Assembly (NCBI RefSeq): GCF_001905145.1
Contig: NZ_LWLB01000001.1
Location: 620,001 to 684,000 of the forward strand
Source: Nocardiopsis sp. TSRI0078
GTDB taxonomy: Bacteria; Actinomycetota; Actinomycetes; Streptosporangiales; Streptosporangiaceae
Direction: 5' to 3'
DNA: 64,000 bases
The notes beneath the pieces are model-generated. The model was not told the DNA's origin and did no database searches. It worked only from the letters and a program-made list of their open reading frames with translations. This document shows positions 9,342 through 18,085 of the stretch, one piece after another. The position numbers and the translations under genes are program-made. Every line of letters starts with the position of its first letter. Position 1 is the stretch's first letter.

Positions 9342-9469
9342 CCTGTGTGCAGGGGACCATGCTCCAGGAGCGGAGCAGGAGCGGGGGGAGCCGCGCGCTC
9401 CCGCGGGTTCCGGGAGCGCCGGGTCCCTGCGGAGCACGGAGGCGCCGGAAGCCGTCGGGCACCGGACGG

Positions 9470-9650
9470 TCCCCGTGCTCACGGGCACCGCGGGGCTCCG
9501 GGACCGCAGGCTCACGGAGTACCGCAGGGCCCGAGGCCGCAGGCTCACGGAGTACCGCAGGGCCCGAGGCCGCAGGCTCACGGGGCGCCGCACGGCCCCG
9601 GAACCGAAGGCTCACAGAGGCACCGCAGGGCCCCGGGCCCGGAACCTCTC
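9470..9650. repeat. 33-34-bp tandem repeat array in the 9257-9815 gap
   Basis: A unit starting GCAGGCTCACGGAGTACC begins at 9506 and recurs exactly at 9539. It recurs with changes at 9572 and 9606, and a degenerate copy precedes it. The array lies in a 560-base gap between the cutinase terminator and the convergent substrate-binding-protein gene. The copies are contiguous with no unique spacers, so it is not a CRISPR. All plus-strand frames give low-complexity peptide, and no gene is supported here. Confidence 0.75.
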
Positions 9651-9770
9651 GGCGGCACCAGGGCTCCGCCGAGGAGCCCAGGACCCAGGGCACGCCAACG
9701 GCCCCGGGGCGAGAAGCCCGCGGGGCCGGATGGGGATCACCGGAACGGCCGTGAAGGATCAGGGCGGGCC

Positions 9771-9810
9771 GCCCGGCGCCGGCACATCTCCCGAACGGAG
9801 GGCGCCGGCC
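9771..9810 (-). terminator. Hairpin after the ABC importer operon
   Basis: CCGGCGCC (9773-9780) pairs with GGCGCCGG (9801-9808) across a 20-base loop. It lies just past the stop of the last gene of the importer operon. Confidence 0.45.
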
Positions 9811-9815
9811 GGGGA

Positions 9816-11141
9816 TCAGTCGTGGAAGTCCAGCTCGTCGGGGCCGAGGGCCTGGAAGTCGGTCTCCTCGATGGGGCCGCCCTCACGGTCGGTCACACGC
9901 GGGTCCTGGACCATCTCGATGCTGCCGCCCTCCTGGTACTGGACGACGTACACGCCCTGGTGGCCGCCGTGGTCGTCGCCACTGGAGGCGAAGGGGACGG
10001 GGCTCGGGCCCTGCCACTCCTGGGACTCCAGGGCGTCGATCAGCGACTGGCGGGTGAGGTCCTCGCCCGCCGACTTGAGCACCTGGGCGAACATGACGGC
10101 CTGGGTCATGCCGAAGACGTGCGTGTTGGTGAGCGTTCCGCCCTCGCCGTACTCCTCGTACACGTCGATGAAGAACTGCGCCCACGCGTCGTCCGGGTCC
10201 TCCACGCGCGGCATGTAGCTCGTGATGAGCATGCCGTCGAGGAAGGCGTCGGCGGGGACGCCCTCGGCGTCGGTGTCCTGCGTGAACCGGGACAGCAGCC
10301 CCTGGAGCGTCGCGGTGTCGCCGCCGATGCTGGAGACCACCCACTGCGGCTCGTAGCCGATACGGGCCGCCTCCAGCATGCTGAGCGCGACGAACGCCGG
10401 GATGCAGGAGCACACGACCACCTCGGCCTCGGAGCGCTCCAGCTCGGCGATCTGGGCGCTGAGGTCGGTCACCTCGGACTCGTAGTGCTCACGGGCCACG
10501 ACCTCCTCGTCGAGGTACTGGTCGAGCCCCGCCTGGGAGTCCTCACCGATGTCGTCGTTCTGGTACAGGTACCCGACGTTCTGGTCGGCGAAGTTCTCGG
10601 CGATGTACTCGCCCTGGATCTTCGCCTCCTTCGTGTAGTCGGTCTGCCAGCCGTAGGTGAGGGGGTGCTCCTCGGGGTTGTTCCACGCCAGCGCGCCCGA
10701 GGACGGGAAGACGTCGGGCACGCCCTGCTCGTTGAGGTAGTCCAGGACACCGCTGTGGGTGGGTGTGCCCAGGCCGCCCACCATCGCGAAGATCTCGTCC
10801 TCCAGGACGAGCTGCCGGGTCACGTCGATCGTCTGCGCCGGGTCGTAGGCGTCGTCCTCCACCCGGTAGTCGATCGTGCGCCCGTTCACACCGCCCTGGT
10901 CGTTGACGTACTCGAACACGGCGCGGGCCCCCTGGGAGACCGCGAGGTACCCCGGGGCGGCCGGGCCCGTCAGGGGCTGGTGGGAGCCGATGATGACGGA
11001 GTCCTCGGTGACGCCGGTGGAGACGTTCAGGTCGACCTCCGAGCCCTCGGTGACCTCGCCCGCGCCGCTGCACGCGGTCGCGAGCATCGTCAGGGCCAAG
11101 GCCGCCGCCAGGGCGGTCCTGGTGCCGCTGCGGTTTCTCAT
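9816..11141 (-). CDS. Branched-chain amino-acid-type ABC substrate-binding lipoprotein
   Basis: 441 residues from ATG 11141 with AAGGAG upstream. The N-terminus is a lipoprotein signal with Cys24 (T-M-L-A-T-A-C-S-G) as probable lipid anchor. The body is a Peripla_BP_6/LivJ-type two-lobed receptor (VIIGSHQPLTGPAAPGY; GARAVFEYVNDQGGVNGR). It would capture a ligand outside the membrane and deliver it to the LivHM channel encoded just upstream. Peripla_BP_6 receptors bind branched-chain amino acids, but also amides, urea and aromatic compounds, so the ligand is open. It is last in the operon, after a 129-base gap that holds a dispersed repeat. That gap may allow higher or separate expression of the receptor (inference). 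Confidence 0.9.
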   Translation of the reverse strand: MRNRSGTRTALAAALALTMLATACSGAGEVTEGSEVDLNVSTGVTEDSVIIGSHQPLTGPAAPGYLAVSQGARAVFEYVNDQGGVNGRTIDYRVEDDAYDPAQTIDVTRQLVLEDEIFAMVGGLGTPTHSGVLDYLNEQGVPDVFPSSGALAWNNPEEHPLTYGWQTDYTKEAKIQGEYIAENFADQNVGYLYQNDDIGEDSQAGLDQYLDEEVVAREHYESEVTDLSAQIAELERSEAEVVVCSCIPAFVALSMLEAARIGYEPQWVVSSIGGDTATLQGLLSRFTQDTDAEGVPADAFLDGMLITSYMPRVEDPDDAWAQFFIDVYEEYGEGGTLTNTHVFGMTQAVMFAQVLKSAGEDLTRQSLIDALESQEWQGPSPVPFASSGDDHGGHQGVYVVQYQEGGSIEMVQDPRVTDREGGPIEETDFQALGPDELDFHD

Positions 11142-11198
11142 GGTGTTCTCCTTCGTTGGGGGGTGGAAGCGGTCGTCCGGGCGCGGCGGGGTTCCGGA

Positions 11199-11236
11199 GG
11201 TGCCGAAGGTTCCCGCCTTCGGGGCGCCCGAACACG
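11199..11236. repeat. Dispersed intergenic repeat, copy A
   Basis: This 38-base segment matches 31 of 38 positions, ungapped, with copy B at 56031-56068, in the same orientation. On the minus strand it forms a CCGAAGG ... CCTTCGG stem. It lies between livM and the binding-protein gene. Confidence 0.5.
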
Positions 11237-11270
11237 GGGCAGAGCGAAGCGGAGCCCCGAGAGGGCACTG

Positions 11271-12353
11271 CTAGCGGGGCTTGGTGGGCCTGATGCGGGA
11301 GGCCAGGCGCTGCAGCGCGCCGTGGATCCCCAGGGGCCAAAAACGCAGGACGAGGATGAGGACCACGCCGAAGAACACGACCGGGAGGTTGTTCTCCGCG
11401 TCGCGACTCAGGCCGAGGGACCCGGCCAGGTCCGAGGCCCAGATCTCCAGGTAGACGATGGCGACCGAGGCCCACAGCGCGCCCCACATGCTGCCGATGC
11501 CGCCCAGGACGAGGGCCGCGAGCAGGGTCAGGGACAGTGCGAGGGTGAAGGTGCTGGGGGTGGCGGTGCCGAGCACGTAGGCCTGGAGGCCGCCGGCGAG
11601 GCCGCCCGCCGCCGAGGCGATGACGAACGCGACCACCTTGGTCTTGCCGACGGGGACCCCGGCCATGGCGGCGGCGGTCTCGTCGTCGCGGATGGCGCGC
11701 ATGCGGCGTCCCAGGCGTCCGGTGGAGACGACGGCCAGTACCGCGAGGCCGATGACCACCACGGTCCACACGACCAGGGCCTTCCACTCGCTGTCGGTGA
11801 CCAGTCCCTGGAGGAGGGGCGGGGCGCCCGAGGTGCGGATGTTGAGCCCGTTGCTGCCTCCGAGGAGGTCGTGGTAGCGGTGGGTCAGCCCGGGCAGGCC
11901 GACGGCGAGGATGAGGGTGGCGCCCGCGAGGTAGGGGCCGTGCAGGCGCGCGGTGGCGGCGCCGACCGCGATCCCGGCGGCCACGGCCACCGAGACGATG
12001 ATCAGCATGTTCACGGCCAGGGGGAACATGGGCTGGTACAGGACGAGCAGCGCCATCGTGTAGGCGCCGATCATCATGAAGGCGCCGTGTCCGAGGGAGA
12101 TCTGGCCGCTGCCCCCGACGAGCAGCTGCAGCCCGGCCACGGCCAGCATGGTGTAGCCGACGGCGGCCACGCGCAGCGCGGTGAGGTCTCCGGTGACCAG
12201 CAGCAGGGCGGTGACGGCGGCGAGTCCGAGCGCGGCCAGCAGCAGGTGGCGCAGCGGTGAGGGCAGGGAGCGCCAGCGCCCCTCGGAGGGGGCTGCGGGC
12301 GGGTTCGCGGGGGCGGCGGCGCGTTCCGCGCGCTGCCGGGTGGGTGAGGACAT
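11271..12353 (-). CDS. livM: Branched-chain amino-acid-type ABC permease LivM
   Basis: 360 residues. It is a polytopic inner-membrane permease of the LivM group. Family signatures are GGSGQISLGHGAFMMIGAY in the first third and VLGGIGSMWGALWAS near the C-terminus. The N-terminal 40 residues are an Ala/Pro/Arg-rich cytoplasmic extension. It pairs with LivH to form the transmembrane channel. The ATG follows the livH stop by three bases, so translation is probably coupled. Confidence 0.92.
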   Translation of the reverse strand: MSSPTRQRAERAAAPANPPAAPSEGRWRSLPSPLRHLLLAALGLAAVTALLLVTGDLTALRVAAVGYTMLAVAGLQLLVGGSGQISLGHGAFMMIGAYTMALLVLYQPMFPLAVNMLIIVSVAVAAGIAVGAATARLHGPYLAGATLILAVGLPGLTHRYHDLLGGSNGLNIRTSGAPPLLQGLVTDSEWKALVVWTVVVIGLAVLAVVSTGRLGRRMRAIRDDETAAAMAGVPVGKTKVVAFVIASAAGGLAGGLQAYVLGTATPSTFTLALSLTLLAALVLGGIGSMWGALWASVAIVYLEIWASDLAGSLGLSRDAENNLPVVFFGVVLILVLRFWPLGIHGALQRLASRIRPTKPR

Positions 12354-12356
12354 CGG

Positions 12357-13208
12357 CTACACCTTTCGCGCGGTCGGACGGGAGAGGATGCCGTCGGGGC
12401 GCACGCTCAGGACCACGACGACGATGACGAGAGCGGCGAGGGTGGCCAGCTCGGGGCCGGCGTAGCCGGACACGTAGGACATGCCGAGACCGATGAGCAT
12501 CCCGCCGAGGACGGCGCCGAAGGGGTTGTCCAGGCCGCCGATGACGGCGGCGGTGATGCCGTAGACGAACACGACGTCGAAGACGTTCGGGGAGATGAAC
12601 GGGGGTCCGGCGAGCATGCCCGCCAGCGCTCCGATGAAGGAGGCGATCGCCCACCCCGCGGTGAGCATCAGGCCGACCCTCACGCCGCTGAGCCGGGCGG
12701 CCTCGGGATGGAAGGCCGCGGCGCGCATGCGCAGGCCCAGTGGGGTGAACCGGTACAGGGCGAACAGCAGCAGGGCGACGGCCCCCACGGACACCAGGGC
12801 GAACACGTTGGCGGGCGAGAAGCGGCCCACGTAGCTGAACGCGTACCCGAACCCGTGCTGCTCGTTGCCCCAGACGACGCCGACCAGCCCCTGGATGACC
12901 AGGAGGAGGCCGAGGGTGACGATGATGGCGTTGAGCTGGGAGGTGCGGGCGATGGGCCGGACGATGAACCGCTCGACGAGGGCTCCGGAGACCAGGCCCG
13001 CGGTGAGGGCCGCGGCGAAGCCGATCCAGTACGAGCCGGTGAGCTGGGTGACGGTGTAGGCGGTGTAGACCGCGATCAGGGCGAGCGCGGGCTGGGCGAA
13101 GTTCACCAGGCGGGTGGCCTGGTAGATGATGACCAGGGACAGCGCCAGCGCCGCGTAGGTCGCCCCGGACGCCAACCCGTTCAGGGTCAGGTTGATGAAG
13201 TGGTCCAT
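12357..13208 (-). CDS. livH: Branched-chain amino-acid-type ABC permease LivH
   Basis: 283 residues, almost wholly hydrophobic. The LivH signatures are N-L-T-L-N-G-L-A-S-G-A-T-Y at the N-terminus and VIGGLDNPFGAVLGGMLIG towards the C-terminus. It is the partner of LivM in the channel. It starts 11 bases after the livF stop and ends three bases before livM. Confidence 0.92.
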   Translation of the reverse strand: MDHFINLTLNGLASGATYAALALSLVIIYQATRLVNFAQPALALIAVYTAYTVTQLTGSYWIGFAAALTAGLVSGALVERFIVRPIARTSQLNAIIVTLGLLLVIQGLVGVVWGNEQHGFGYAFSYVGRFSPANVFALVSVGAVALLLFALYRFTPLGLRMRAAAFHPEAARLSGVRVGLMLTAGWAIASFIGALAGMLAGPPFISPNVFDVVFVYGITAAVIGGLDNPFGAVLGGMLIGLGMSYVSGYAGPELATLAALVIVVVVLSVRPDGILSRPTARKV

Positions 13209-13219
13209 GGAAGATCCCC

Positions 13220-13939
13220 TCAGAAGCCGAGGTAGGCGTGGCGCGTGCGGTCGTCGGAGAGCAGCTCGGAGGACGGGCCCTCCGCGACGACGCGTCCCTG
13301 GTTGAGGACGAACCCGCTCTCGGTGACCGACAGGGCCCCGGCGGCGTTCTGTTCGACCAGGACGACGGTGAGCCCGGTGCGGTCGCGCAGGTCCCGCAGG
13401 AGGGTGAAGATCTGCTTGGTGATCAGGGGCGCCAGGCCGAGCGAGGGCTCGTCCAGCAGCAGCACCTTGGGGCGGGCCATGAGGGCGCGGCCGATGGCGA
13501 GCATCTGGCGTTCGCCGCCGGAGAGGGTGCTGGCGGACTTGCCGCGCCGTTCGGCCAGGGGCGGGAAGAGCTCCAGGACCTCGTTCAGGGTGGACCTGTC
13601 ACCGCGGTCGGAGCGCCACAGTCCGCCCAGTCGCAGGTTCTCCTCGACGGTGAGCTCGACGATGACGCCGCCGCCCTCGGGGACGTGGGCGAGGCCGCGG
13701 GTGATGACCTTCTCGGCGGGCAGGCGGGTGATGTCCTCGCCGTCGAGCAGGACGCGCCCGGAGGAGGCCGGGTGGAGCCCGGTGAGGGTGCGCAGCAGGG
13801 TGGTCTTGCCCGCGCCGTTGGCGCCGAGGACGGCGCACACGCCCTTGGCCGGGACGGTCAGGGAGACGCGGTCCAGGGCGCGGACGGCGCCGTAGGAGGC
13901 GCTGACCTCCTCCACGGACAGGATGGACTGGGCTGTCAT
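13220..13939 (-). CDS. livF: Branched-chain amino-acid-type ABC ATP-binding protein LivF
   Basis: 239 residues. It is an ABC ATPase with Walker A GANGAGKTT, signature LSGGERQ, and Walker B LLLDEPSLGLAP, the LivF form. It energises transport with LivG. Its ATG overlaps the livG stop by four bases (ATGA), which fixes the start although the frame is open far upstream. Confidence 0.93.
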   Translation of the reverse strand: MTAQSILSVEEVSASYGAVRALDRVSLTVPAKGVCAVLGANGAGKTTLLRTLTGLHPASSGRVLLDGEDITRLPAEKVITRGLAHVPEGGGVIVELTVEENLRLGGLWRSDRGDRSTLNEVLELFPPLAERRGKSASTLSGGERQMLAIGRALMARPKVLLLDEPSLGLAPLITKQIFTLLRDLRDRTGLTVVLVEQNAAGALSVTESGFVLNQGRVVAEGPSSELLSDDRTRHAYLGF

Positions 13940-14745
13940 CGGGCGGCTCCGTTCACGTCGCCGGGGGTGTCGGCCGGTGTGCCGAGGTAGGCCGCGGTGA
14001 CCTGGGGATCGGCCTGGACCTCCTGGGGGGTTCCGGTGGAGATGACGCGGCCGAAGTTGAGCACGACGATGTGGTCGCAGACCTGCATGACCAGGTCCAT
14101 GTGGTGCTCGACCAGGACGACGGCCATGTCCTGGCTGAATCCGCGGATCTGGTCGGCGAGTGCGCTGATCTGCTCGCCGGACAGGCCGCTGGCGGGTTCG
14201 TCGAGCAGGAGGAGCTCGGGCTCGCTGACGCAGGCCCGGGCGAGGGCGACCTGCTTCTGCAGGCCGTAGGGCAGGGTGCCGGGCAGCCGGTGGGCGTGCT
14301 CGGCCACGCCGAAGCGCTCCAGGGCGGCCAGTGCGCGGGCCCGGAGCTCGCGTTCGTCGCGGTGGTGCCGTCCCAGACCGGTGATCAGGGAGAACGGCCC
14401 CCCGGTGGCGAGGCGGTCGGCCCCGGCGACGACGTTGTCCAGGACCGTCATCATCGGGAAGAGGTTGAGGCCCTGGAAGGTGCGGGCGATCCCCGCGCGT
14501 GCGAGGTGGTGGGTGCGGCGGCCGGGCGGCGGAGCGCCCTTCCAGGTGATGGTGCCCGCCGTGGGGCGCAGGACGCCGGACAGGACGTTGAACAGGGTGG
14601 TCTTGCCCGCGCCGTTGGGACCGATGAGCCCGACGACGGATCCGGGCGCGACCTGGAGCCCGACGTCGTCGAGCGCGGTGAGGCCCCCGAAGCGCACGGT
14701 CACCCCGTCCGCCCTCAGGAGGTGCTCCGTTGCGGTCGTTGTCAT
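13936..14745 (-). CDS. livG: Branched-chain amino-acid-type ABC ATP-binding protein LivG
   Basis: 269 residues from ATG 14745 (GAAAGG upstream); the frame is open for 24 more codons without family similarity. Walker A is GPNGAGKTT and Walker B is LLLDEPASGLS. The signature loop is Y-G-L-Q-K-Q, the usual LivG variation of LSGGQ. It is the first gene of livG-F-H-M and the receptor. The operon starts about 86 bases from the 3' end of the LuxR-type gene, which lies on the same strand upstream, so the regulator could be co-transcribed with or control the importer (inference). Confidence 0.92.
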   Translation of the reverse strand: MTTTATEHLLRADGVTVRFGGLTALDDVGLQVAPGSVVGLIGPNGAGKTTLFNVLSGVLRPTAGTITWKGAPPPGRRTHHLARAGIARTFQGLNLFPMMTVLDNVVAGADRLATGGPFSLITGLGRHHRDERELRARALAALERFGVAEHAHRLPGTLPYGLQKQVALARACVSEPELLLLDEPASGLSGEQISALADQIRGFSQDMAVVLVEHHMDLVMQVCDHIVVLNFGRVISTGTPQEVQADPQVTAAYLGTPADTPGDVNGAAR

Positions 14746-14830
14746 CACTGCCTTTCTCGCGGAATCCGTACCGACCAGTTGGTATGAGGAGGTCGTCGGC
14801 GGCGCCGGTCCCCTCAAGCCCCACCCGGGG

Positions 14831-17647
14831 TCAGTTGAACATGCGGGCCAGGTCCACGCGGGACCTGATGTTGAGCTTGCGGAAGATGCCGCGCAGGTGG
14901 TGTTCGACCGTGCGCGGGCTGATGAACATGTGTGCGGCCACCTCCCGGTTGGTCGCCCCTTCGGCGACCAGTCGGGCGATCTGCTGCTGTTGCGCGGTCA
15001 GCTCACTCGTGGAGGAGGGATCGGGGCCGCGTTCGGCGGTCCCGATCGCGCGCAGCTCGGCGCGGGTCTGTCGCACCCACAGCCGTGCTCCGAAGCGCTC
15101 GAAGGTCTCCAGCGCGTTGTACAGGTGTTCCCGGGCCCGCCCGGGCAGGCGGATCCGGCGCAGGTGGGCGCCGAACAAGAGCTGGGTGCGCGCGTGCTCG
15201 ACGTCGTCGTCGCCGCAGGCCCGGTGCAGGGCCAGGGCGTTCTCGAAGTGGTCGGCGGCCTCCTCGCCCGTGGCCAGCAGGCCGGAGCCGCGGGCGGCCA
15301 GGGCCAGTGTGCTGGGGTTGCCCACCGACTCGGCCCAGCGCCGGTACCCGGCCAGGGACGTGCGCGCCCACTCGGTCTCGCCCATGCGGGTCGCCGCCTC
15401 CACGAAGTGCGGCGCGGTGAGCAGCCGCATGGTGGGGTGGCCGTGTCCGGGGGTGGCGTGCACCAGGGCTCGCAGCCGGAAGAACGCCTCGGCGGCGTTG
15501 CCCCGGGACAGCTCCAGGACGGCCAGCGCCCACGCGGCCAGGGCGGCGGCCAGCCCGAGGCTGTTCTCACTCGCCTGGGCGGCGACCGCGCGGGCCCTGA
15601 TACGGCAGGTGTCCACGTCGCCCTGGATGGCGGCGATCATCGCCAGCGAGGCCAGGTGCTGGGTGGCCCAGACCGTCTGGCCGCTCTCCCGGGAGACCCG
15701 GAGGCCGGTGAGCGCGGTCCCCGCGGCCGAGGGGAAGCGCCCGCTCCAGAACTCGGAGAAGACCAGGAAGCCCAGCGCGGCGGGCATGGTGGCCTGTTCC
15801 CCCCGGAGGCGGCCGAGCTCGACCGCCTGGGAGGTCACCGACCGCACGAACGGCGCGTCGCCCAGGCGCAGGCCGCTGACGCCCGCCCAGATCAGCTCGG
15901 AGGGCTTGGCGATCTCGGCCAGCCCGGTGGCCTCGCGCAGCAGCGGGGTGGAGCCGGGGTAGTCGCCCCGGAAGGAGATGGCGCACCCCTCCAGGAAGGC
16001 GGAGACCAGGCGCATGGGCTCCGGGTCGTCCGGGCGGACCAGGGGGAGCGCGAGCTCGGCGGCGCGCCCGTGGAGGACCGCGTCCCCGGCCAGGGAGGCG
16101 GAGTCGGCCGAGCGCACGAGGGCGCGCAGGGCCAGGGAGCGGTCGTGCGGGATGAGGTCCCGGCCGACGGCGAGCAGGCGCTCGGCGACGTCCAGGGCGT
16201 TGCCGCCGCGCATGGCGAGCTGGGCGTCGATGAAGTCGACGGTCACCCGGCGCCGGTCGGACACGGCGAGGGGCCGTGCCCTGCCCAGCAGGCGGGCGGC
16301 GCGCTCGGAGCTCCCGGCCATGTAGGCCTCGTAGGAGGCGGTGGTCAGACGGCACGCGCGCTCGTCGGAGTCGGGCGAGAGGTCGGCGGCGCGCTCGAAG
16401 GCGTGGGAGGCCGTGAGGCGGCCCGCGAGCCGCTTGGCGCGGTGGGCGGCCTCGGTCACCGCGTCGGCGAGCTCGGCGTCGGGGGTGCTGGTGCCCGCGG
16501 CGGTGTGGCGTGCGAACTCCACGGGCGAGAGCTCGGGGTCGCACACCCCGGCCAGGGCGCGGTGGGCCGCGCGCAGCCGCCCGGCGGGAGCGTCCTGGGC
16601 GATGGCCTCACGGGTCAGGGGGTCCGTGAAGACGACGGTGTCGCCCTCCACGCGCACCAGGCCGCGCTCCTCGGCGGGTTCGAGGGCGGTGACGGTCGCC
16701 TCGGGGTCCCCGGAGGCCTCCATCAGCACGTGGAGGCGGGGGATCTCGCTCAGGGAGGTGAGCAGGAGGAGGTGGCGGGTCTGCTCCGGAAGCTCCTGGT
16801 AGGGGGCCAGGAACTCGGCGCGCAGGCGGCCGGGCAGGCGCGGCGGGTCGGGGAGGGGGTCCTCGCCGAGGAGCTGGGCGCGGGACAGTCCCCGCAGGAA
16901 GCCGAGGACGGCGGCGGGGTTGCCGTGGGCTGCGCGGACCAGGGCCGCGCGCACGGCGGCGGGGAGGGTGACCGGCGCCTGGTCGGTGAGGAGGTCGTGC
17001 ACCGCCCGCTCGTCCAGGGGGGCGAGGATGTGCTCGGCGATGCCGGGGACGAGCGCGTCGGGCACGGGTTCGGCGGCGGTCTCGGGCAGCCGTGGCCCGG
17101 AGGGCTTGCCGTGGCCCTCGCACGCGGTGAACACGGCGGCGACGGGGGCGCCTCCGATGCGGCGCGCGGTGAAGGAGAGCGCGTCCAGGGAGGGGGCGTC
17201 GAGGCGGTCGGCGTCGTCCACGCACAGCAGCAGGGGCCGGTCGAGTTCGGCGGAGGCGCGGGAGAGCAGTTCGAGCAGCCCGGTGTAGAGGGCGAGGCGC
17301 TCGGCGTCGGCGACCGCGCCCCGGGTGAGGGCGTCGCGCAGCGGGCCGCGCCAGGGGTCGGGGAGCCGGTCGGCCACGTCGGCGAGGGGGCGCAGGAGTC
17401 GCTGGAGCCCCGCGAAGGGCAGGTCCGCCTCGTCGTCGACACCACCCGCGTGGAGCACGGTGAAATCGCCTGCGGACACACGGGTGTCATCCAGGAGGGC
17501 GGTCTTGCCCCGTCCGGGGCCGCCGGAGACGAGCAGGGACGCGCCGCGCCGGGACCTCGCCCCGTCCAGGGCGTCGGCGAGGAGCCGCTGCTCCGCGTCA
17601 CGACCTCGGAGGCGGGTTCTGGGAAGTTCCGTGTACCTGCCAGTCAC
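14831..17647 (-). CDS. LAL-type LuxR-family regulator with AAA ATPase domain
   Basis: About 938 residues from GTG 17647 (V-T-G-R-Y-T-E-L-P-R). The frame is open further but without similarity, and no strong ribosome site decides the start. It has Walker A GGPGRGKTA near residue 43, Walker B-like LLLCVDDADR, and a long helical TPR-like middle. A C-terminal LuxR HTH (LTAQQQQIARLVAEGATNRE ... FISPRTVEHHL) binds DNA. These large ATP-dependent activators commonly switch on sugar, polyester or secondary-metabolite genes. Neighbours are the liv-type importer (same strand, downstream) and the divergent glutamate-cysteine ligase. The target is not evident. Confidence 0.88.
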   Translation of the reverse strand: MTGRYTELPRTRLRGRDAEQRLLADALDGARSRRGASLLVSGGPGRGKTALLDDTRVSAGDFTVLHAGGVDDEADLPFAGLQRLLRPLADVADRLPDPWRGPLRDALTRGAVADAERLALYTGLLELLSRASAELDRPLLLCVDDADRLDAPSLDALSFTARRIGGAPVAAVFTACEGHGKPSGPRLPETAAEPVPDALVPGIAEHILAPLDERAVHDLLTDQAPVTLPAAVRAALVRAAHGNPAAVLGFLRGLSRAQLLGEDPLPDPPRLPGRLRAEFLAPYQELPEQTRHLLLLTSLSEIPRLHVLMEASGDPEATVTALEPAEERGLVRVEGDTVVFTDPLTREAIAQDAPAGRLRAAHRALAGVCDPELSPVEFARHTAAGTSTPDAELADAVTEAAHRAKRLAGRLTASHAFERAADLSPDSDERACRLTTASYEAYMAGSSERAARLLGRARPLAVSDRRRVTVDFIDAQLAMRGGNALDVAERLLAVGRDLIPHDRSLALRALVRSADSASLAGDAVLHGRAAELALPLVRPDDPEPMRLVSAFLEGCAISFRGDYPGSTPLLREATGLAEIAKPSELIWAGVSGLRLGDAPFVRSVTSQAVELGRLRGEQATMPAALGFLVFSEFWSGRFPSAAGTALTGLRVSRESGQTVWATQHLASLAMIAAIQGDVDTCRIRARAVAAQASENSLGLAAALAAWALAVLELSRGNAAEAFFRLRALVHATPGHGHPTMRLLTAPHFVEAATRMGETEWARTSLAGYRRWAESVGNPSTLALAARGSGLLATGEEAADHFENALALHRACGDDDVEHARTQLLFGAHLRRIRLPGRAREHLYNALETFERFGARLWVRQTRAELRAIGTAERGPDPSSTSELTAQQQQIARLVAEGATNREVAAHMFISPRTVEHHLRGIFRKLNIRSRVDLARMFN

Positions 17648-18085
17648 GTGCTCACATTCGCACAGCGGGACCCCGTAGCGGCAGGTGCGGGCGGGCACAC
17701 TGGTCGTTTCACGGATACCCGCACGGAGTCGCACGGATCCGTTCGGAGACGCCTCGCAGGGGGTACTCCGGGGGTACGGGGAACGTGTGCGCGGGTGCGC
17801 GATCACGGCGCCCACCTGCGTTTCCGCCACCCGCAAGAGTGATGGGAGTCACTCCGGAGAGGGGCCGCGAACCCGTCGCCGGCCCCCCGCGGCCCCGGGG
17901 GGCCGGTTATCAAGCCGCAACGTGCGCGCAACGGCACACCCGCGACACCGACAAACAGGGCAAAAGAACATATAAGTATCTTTTTGTCTTCTTTAGGACA
18001 CCGTCGCAGCCGCCCCCTCCGGGGAGGTTCCAGTCCGACGACACCTCGGGGAGGGTACCCCGACCTCAGGGAGGGACCGACGCCC
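17648..18085. other. Divergent intergenic region with A+T-rich island
   Basis: This 438-base gap lies between the divergent regulator and ligase genes. A marked A+T-rich patch at about 17955-17998 (AAAAGAACATATAAGTATC) is the likely promoter zone. No operator could be assigned. Confidence 0.4.

Noticed and set aside
9506..9640. Possible CRISPR array
   Set aside because: Copies are contiguous with no spacers, and no cas genes are present.
9345..12260. Plus-strand 971-codon ORF
   Set aside because: Antisense to the binding protein and LivM; its first part is the tandem repeat and no family is recognisable.
14276..17842. Plus-strand 1188-codon ORF
   Set aside because: Antisense to the LuxR-family regulator, whose Walker and HTH motifs are complete on the minus strand.
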